From Struthio camelus (lineage: Eukaryota; Chordata; Aves; Struthioniformes; Struthionidae), in contig NC_090951.1 of the NCBI RefSeq assembly GCF_040807025.1, forward strand, positions 2,108,001-2,172,000: a DNA stretch of 64,000 bases, written 5' to 3'. Made by a program: the position numbers and the translations under genes. A model generated the notes under the pieces. The model was not told the DNA's origin and searched no databases. It worked only from the letters and a program-made list of their open reading frames with translations. The first letter of the stretch is position 1, and each line of letters starts with the position of its first letter. Of the stretch, positions 59,885 to 64,000 are shown piece by piece.

Positions 59885-60200
59885 AGGTGTGAGTCAAACT
59901 ACTCATTTTAGTGTGTGACAACCAGGTGTTTTACAGTATTTGCTACCTGTGACCATCCATCAAAGCAATCGATAGTGTTCCTGCAGAGTTTTATTAATGA
60001 TCTTGTCACCGGGCTGGTGCTGGGTGCCTGGGGTTGTCGAGAATGATAGATCATTAAGAGCTTTTGCTGCTATTTATTCTCCAGTGACCTTGTCTCTCTC
60101 CATTGTTGCTTGCTTAAGAGTTATGAATGTGAGACATGATAATTTGATATTGATCTATTTGGTAAGTTAAAAAATTTACTGCATCGTTGATGTTTTAACA
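59885..60200. promoter_or_regulatory. Candidate conserved noncoding element B (enhancer-like)
   Basis: About 315 bp of AT-rich, non-repetitive sequence in the middle of very GC-rich DNA. It holds a perfect AP-1 site TGAGTCA (59890-59896), a CAGGTG E-box (59923-59928), TTTATTAATGATC (about 59990), ATCATTAAGAG (about 60050) and a SOX-type CATTGTT (60101-60107). It has no open frame of note, no repeat structure and no transposon features. This combination is typical of developmental enhancers. Confidence 0.45.
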
Positions 60201-61094
60201 AAGGATCTGCTCCGTCCGTCCCTGCTGCAGCCCGGGGAGAGCTGCCGCCGCGGTGGGGCCAAGGCGGGCGCCGGGCTGGCACGTCCAGCACCGCGCGGCT
60301 GCGGCTTTTCTTCCCGCCCGTGTCCCCAGCCCCGTCCCCAGTCCTGCACCCCTCTGCCCTCAGCGGTCACCACTCGTCCTGCCCGATGCTCTGGGCTCCG
60401 CGGACCCTGGAGAAGGTGTTCAGAGGAACTGCTTTTTGCTCCTCGCATCCAACCTGCCCTGCTCGGCCGCCCAGCTCCCCGGAGCGAGGGGCTGCTGCCC
60501 AGCTCTGCTGCAGATCCCGGGCTGGCGGTGTGGCTGTCCCTTGCCCCCGGCGCCCCACGGTGCTCCGGGGTCGGCAGAGCACGCATGGAGTCAAACGGGG
60601 ACACAAACGCGTTTACAGAGGTAGGGGGTTCCCAGTACCGCCTGTCCTCCAGGAAATCAGTGACCTTCAGATGAGGGCTCTGGTGTCAGTGTGCACACAC
60701 ACACACACGTGTGCACGCAGTGTAATTTGTGCCGCATCTGCTCCCCGGTGCCACCAGCTTTCCCGGCCTTGGCAGTCGGGGTCGTGTCGGGCTCGCAGTG
60801 CAGAGCGCGGGGAGGGGGGAGCAGGAAGCTGCGATGCGGCCGGTGTGTCGGCGCACAGCTTATCCAGCCCGTGCAGAAAGGCCCGTGCGGCACCAGCTGC
60901 CAGCGAGGGGCCCCCGGGCTCCCTTCGAACCCACCCGTGGGGGCCGCGTGCTCTGCTGCCCTTTCGGGGTGCTCGCTAAGGCCAGCGGCTCGCATCCTGC
61001 CTGCACCACCTCCGCTCGCACCAGCGTGGCCCGGCCCCCCCCCCCGGCCGCTGCGCCGCGCCGGGGAGCCCCGTCGGCGCCGGGGAGCCCCTGG
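60201..61094. other. Intergenic DNA between candidate elements
   Basis: GC-rich, with an (AC)n tract at about 60693-60710 and a C-run near 61036-61045. No gene or other feature is supported. Confidence 0.65.
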
Positions 61095-61480
61095 GTGGCT
61101 GTGTTATTAAGTGCTGTCTGTATTTATTTGTGCTCGTCTAATTACTGCTTCTTCACAGGTGTGGGGAAACAGGAGGTGGCGGTGGGTGGCACCCGGGGAT
61201 GCACAGGCATCGGTCTGCAGCAGGTCATAGGCCTCCCCGCCGCGACCCGGCTCCCTCCAGGGAGGGACACCCGCTGCTCTCCCTGGCTCTCCCGCTCGTC
61301 CTCTTTATAAACCAGTCATCTATGGGGAAAGTCAAGGAGTCCGTGGGAAAGGGCAGAAAGGGAGGCAAAATTACCAGGCATCACTGCAGCTGGCTGCAGA
61401 CAGGAGTTTAATCTGAAGAGTAATTTCATCTGGGGATGAGTTGCATGTGGCCTGTGGCTGGGAGCTATAAACAGCACCAG
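61095..61480. promoter_or_regulatory. Candidate conserved noncoding element C
   Basis: AT-richer sequence with TTATTAAGTGC, TATTTATTTG and CTAATTACTGC near 61105-61150, then GCAAAATTACC, a CAGCTG E-box (61387-61392) and GAAGAGTAATTTC to about 61425. The CAGCTG sits inside a TGCAGCTGGCTGCAG partial palindrome. It could be a second enhancer-like segment between CDH15 and ACSF3. Confidence 0.35.
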
Positions 61481-61993
61481 GATGAGCGTCCAGAGAGCCA
61501 GATGCAGACAAGGCGGAGGAGCCAGGCGTTCCTGGATGGACTTTCCCACCCCGGAAACGGGGTCTGACAGCCTGGTATCACCCTAGCCACCCTCAACATA
61601 CCTCCAAATTCACCGGGGCCAGTGGGGTCCATCTGCACCCCGGGCCCAGGTGCTGGGCTGCACGGAGCAGCTCAAGGCGGATGTGGAGGGACTCGTCATG
61701 TGGCTTCAGTTTGGGAGGAGATGAACCCTGTGCTCACCTGTGTGTGCTTTGGCACAAGCGAGACCTGCCACCTCAGTGGCCGATAGCCGCAGCAGCTGGC
61801 AGAGACAGATCACCTTTCACGGGGTGGTCCAGGCGGGCACAGGCCGCCTCCTCCTTATGCACTTTTGGAGCAGAGCATCCCCAGGATGCTTTCAGCTGCC
61901 TCCCTCCAGGGTTATGTGCTCCTATGCAAGGAAGGTGAACCTGCAGCTCTAGGTCAGTTCAGCCAGAGAAGACTACGTGGGATGAATCCTGCT

Positions 61994-62168
61994 TTTATTG
62001 GACTTTATTCCATGGACAAGACTGTGACCACTGCAGTGAGCCCAGAACTGCCACTGCTCATCACTGCTGGTAACCAGTCAGCATCGTTTTAGAAAGCGAG
62101 CCACTGGAAATGGATGCGGTGAAGGACAAAGCACCCCAGAGCTCCTTGGCCGGGCTTGAGGCTGGGCG
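61994..62168 (-). other. ACSF3: ACSF3 3'UTR with poly(A) signals
   Basis: Minus-strand AATAAA hexamers lie at 62009-62004 and 61999-61994, 160-175 nt past the ACSF3 stop codon. This gives a short 3'UTR. The exact cleavage site is not determined. Confidence 0.7.
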
Positions 62169-62286
62169 CTAGGCTGGGTAAAAGCGCTGCAGGAGCTCCT
62201 TCTTGTTGACTTTTCCCATCTGATTGCGCGGGATCTCCTCCACCACGATCAGTTCTGTGGGGATGGTGTAAGGTGCCATGGTCTCT
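62169..62286 (-). CDS. ACSF3: ACSF3, acyl-CoA synthetase family member 3, last coding exon (partial gene)
   Basis: This 118-nt minus-strand exon starts after the acceptor gtgctgcag with the last base of an Arg codon. It encodes 38 residues, ETMAPYTIPTELIVVEE, then IPRNQMGKVNKKELLQRFYP and A, and ends with TAG at 62171-62169. The IPRNQMGK motif is the C-terminal A10 motif of the AMP-forming acyl-CoA synthetase superfamily, and its Lys takes part in the adenylation half-reaction. In vertebrates ACSF3 is the mitochondrial malonyl-CoA (and methylmalonyl-CoA) synthetase, which supplies malonyl-CoA for mitochondrial fatty-acid synthesis. Human defects cause combined malonic and methylmalonic aciduria. 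The remaining exons lie to the right of the window. The call is supported by its place next to CDH15. Confidence 0.9.
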
Positions 62287-64000
62287 CTGCAGCACAGAAA
62301 CATAGTCCATTAAAGCTGACCAAAACCTGTGCTTCCAGCCCCTCTAGCTTACAAAGTCTCTCCCAAGAGCTCTCAAATGCCACAAGGCTCTCCTGGATCT
62401 GGGGGAGATTCGCTCAGTCCTGGCAGCAGACTTGCATTCTGCAGCTAGTCACAGCACACAAGTGAGAAAACCCAGCCATGGCTTTCCCACACAGCACCAT
62501 TTCGGGCCAGACACAGGCCGACCACTCTTTTGGCAGAGCGTGTGTCTGTATGCATGCCTGCAGCAGCGACAGCCCTTACCACTGCTGTCCATGGGGACCA
62601 ACGTGACTCCCGTACCTCCTGCCAGCAGGGAAAGTGAGTGTCCTTGACGTCTGCACGGCATCTGAGCGGCTCGACCGGAGCTGCGCACGGGGCAGTGGAT
62701 GAGTCTGCACCCTCACTTGGAGGAGACAGCCAAAGGCGGCTGCAGCATGAGCAGCTTTGGTTGAGCACAGATCGTAGCCAGACTTCCCTGAGGCCTCAGT
62801 GGAGCTCTTGGGAGAGCAGCAATGAAGATCCATGCTGCCTAGGGGGAAGGAGCCACCCGCTGTGCTCCGAGCTGACCCTGGCACGGGGCAGGGAAGGAGG
62901 TCATCACACATCTGCTGAGAGGCACAAGGAAGGTGTCGCAGGCAGGTGCCTGCTTGACCTCCGCTGCGCTGACACGTACGGGGCTTGTAAGCAGATGCCT
63001 GAAGATGACCTGGAGAGTGACATGTCTGCAATGTCAGCTGTCACAAGCCATGAGAGGCCCTAATGGCCTTGATCAGCCTCACCTGGGCCCTCACCCACAC
63101 CGCGGCCATGGCCCAGGAGCCCCAAGCAGCTCAGCCCCGGGGCTCTGTCCCGTCCTGAGCTATGGCACAGGTGTGCTGTCCCCATCCTGTCTCCTGGCAT
63201 GACCTCAGCCCCATGCTGCAGGCAGCTTGTCTCTGAGTGCAGCACCCCACAACACCCACCCGCACCATCAGGAGGGGGCACAGAGAGCCTTCAGCAAGCG
63301 AGCAGGAGGCAGAGCTGCTAATGGAGGCTCATCGTTCCTCCGCGTTAGAAACGGCAGGGGCAAACACAGCGCAGTAGCACCAAGGAAGCTGAACCCTGCA
63401 CACGCTGCCGGATCCCAGTCCCAGTCCCAGAGGTCCGAGATCGCAGGTGGGTCCCCTCCCCACGCGCGGCGTGCGCTGATGGTAGGCTGCGTCTCCCCAT
63501 GCGCGACGGCGCATGTTCGCAGCGCAGTGCTCACGTTCAGGCCTGCGGGGGCCTCCTTCCTCGGCGGGAGGGAGGCCGAGCGTGGAGCAATCTCACAAAG
63601 TCCCCGTGCCCTTTGAGGAGCGTGTGTGCGCGGGGGGAGGCTCTCCTGCCTTCTGCTGCCTGTGTGTCACCGACCTGGGGCCATGCCCAGCTCCGGCAGG
63701 CAGCGTCCTGGCACTGATCCTAATGCGAGATGCCAAGTCTGCTGAGCCCTTCAACCGTCGCCCCGGCCCTCCTCCCCGCGAGCCCGCTACCGACACCCCC
63801 TGCCATATGGATGGCTCTAACTCAGGATGGCGCCTGTCACCGGGAAGCAAGATTGGAGGCGAAAGCAGCAAAATGAATCACTCTGAAGAGGGACATGTGT
63901 CTCCTGCCAGTGAGTGCGAGAAAAGGGCCAAACAAATGTAAGTGACATATAAAATAAAGGGGAGAGACAGGGCGAGAGGGAGAGACAGAGATGGAGGGGA
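62287..64000 (-). other. ACSF3: ACSF3 last intron (partial)
   Basis: From the acceptor leftmost edge to the window end. I looked on the minus strand for the penultimate ACSF3 exon and did not find it, so this intron exceeds 1.7 kb. The last 60 bases are a purine-rich GAGAGGGAGAGACAG-type stretch. No other gene is supported. Confidence 0.75.

Noticed and set aside
62287-64000. Penultimate ACSF3 exon
   Set aside because: No minus-strand frame shows the conserved acyl-CoA synthetase sequence that should precede the last exon, so it lies beyond the window.

Overview
This is a vertebrate nuclear genomic window, most likely from a bird. The evidence is split genes with GT-AG introns, very compact GC-rich genes (introns down to 89 nt), G-rich minisatellites, and no recognisable SINE, CR1, DNA-transposon or retroviral copy. 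A crocodilian or turtle cannot be excluded. I recognise four genes from their translated exons: ANKRD11 (+), SLC22A31 (+), CDH15 (-) and ACSF3 (-). This matches the human 16q24.3 neighbourhood (ACSF3-CDH15-SLC22A31-ANKRD11), read in the opposite direction.

Layout. Positions 1-5850 are intron of ANKRD11, whose first exons lie upstream of the window. ANKRD11 then has ten coding exons from 5851 to 38195, including a 6.7 kb giant exon (26709-33442). A proximal 3' end follows near 39.2 kb, with a candidate distal one near 41.9 kb. SLC22A31 has nine coding exons (43006-47953), preceded by a ~40-bp G-rich tandem array and split by a ~64-bp minisatellite in intron 1. SLC22A31 and CDH15 are tail to tail, with poly(A) signals only about 107 bp apart (48123 and 48240). 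CDH15 has 14 coding exons on the minus strand (56415 down to 48993), with minisatellites in its 3'UTR, intron 12 and intron 2. From 56.5 to 62.0 kb is intergenic DNA with several AT-richer islands that look like regulatory elements. The last coding exon and 3' end of ACSF3 lie at 61994-62286, and the rest of the window is the last ACSF3 intron.

The genes are not a functional operon. They are neighbours in a conserved synteny block: a chromatin co-regulator (ANKRD11), an orphan MFS transporter (SLC22A31), a muscle cell-adhesion cadherin (CDH15) and a mitochondrial malonyl-CoA synthetase (ACSF3).

I found no new enzyme or defence system. The most unusual content is the density of unrelated minisatellites between 42 and 54.3 kb. 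Others are a near-abutting convergent gene end, a possible distal ANKRD11 3'UTR carrying Pumilio-type motifs, and AT-rich candidate enhancers upstream of CDH15. All exon boundaries come from splice-site dinucleotides, reading phase and family knowledge, not from transcripts.
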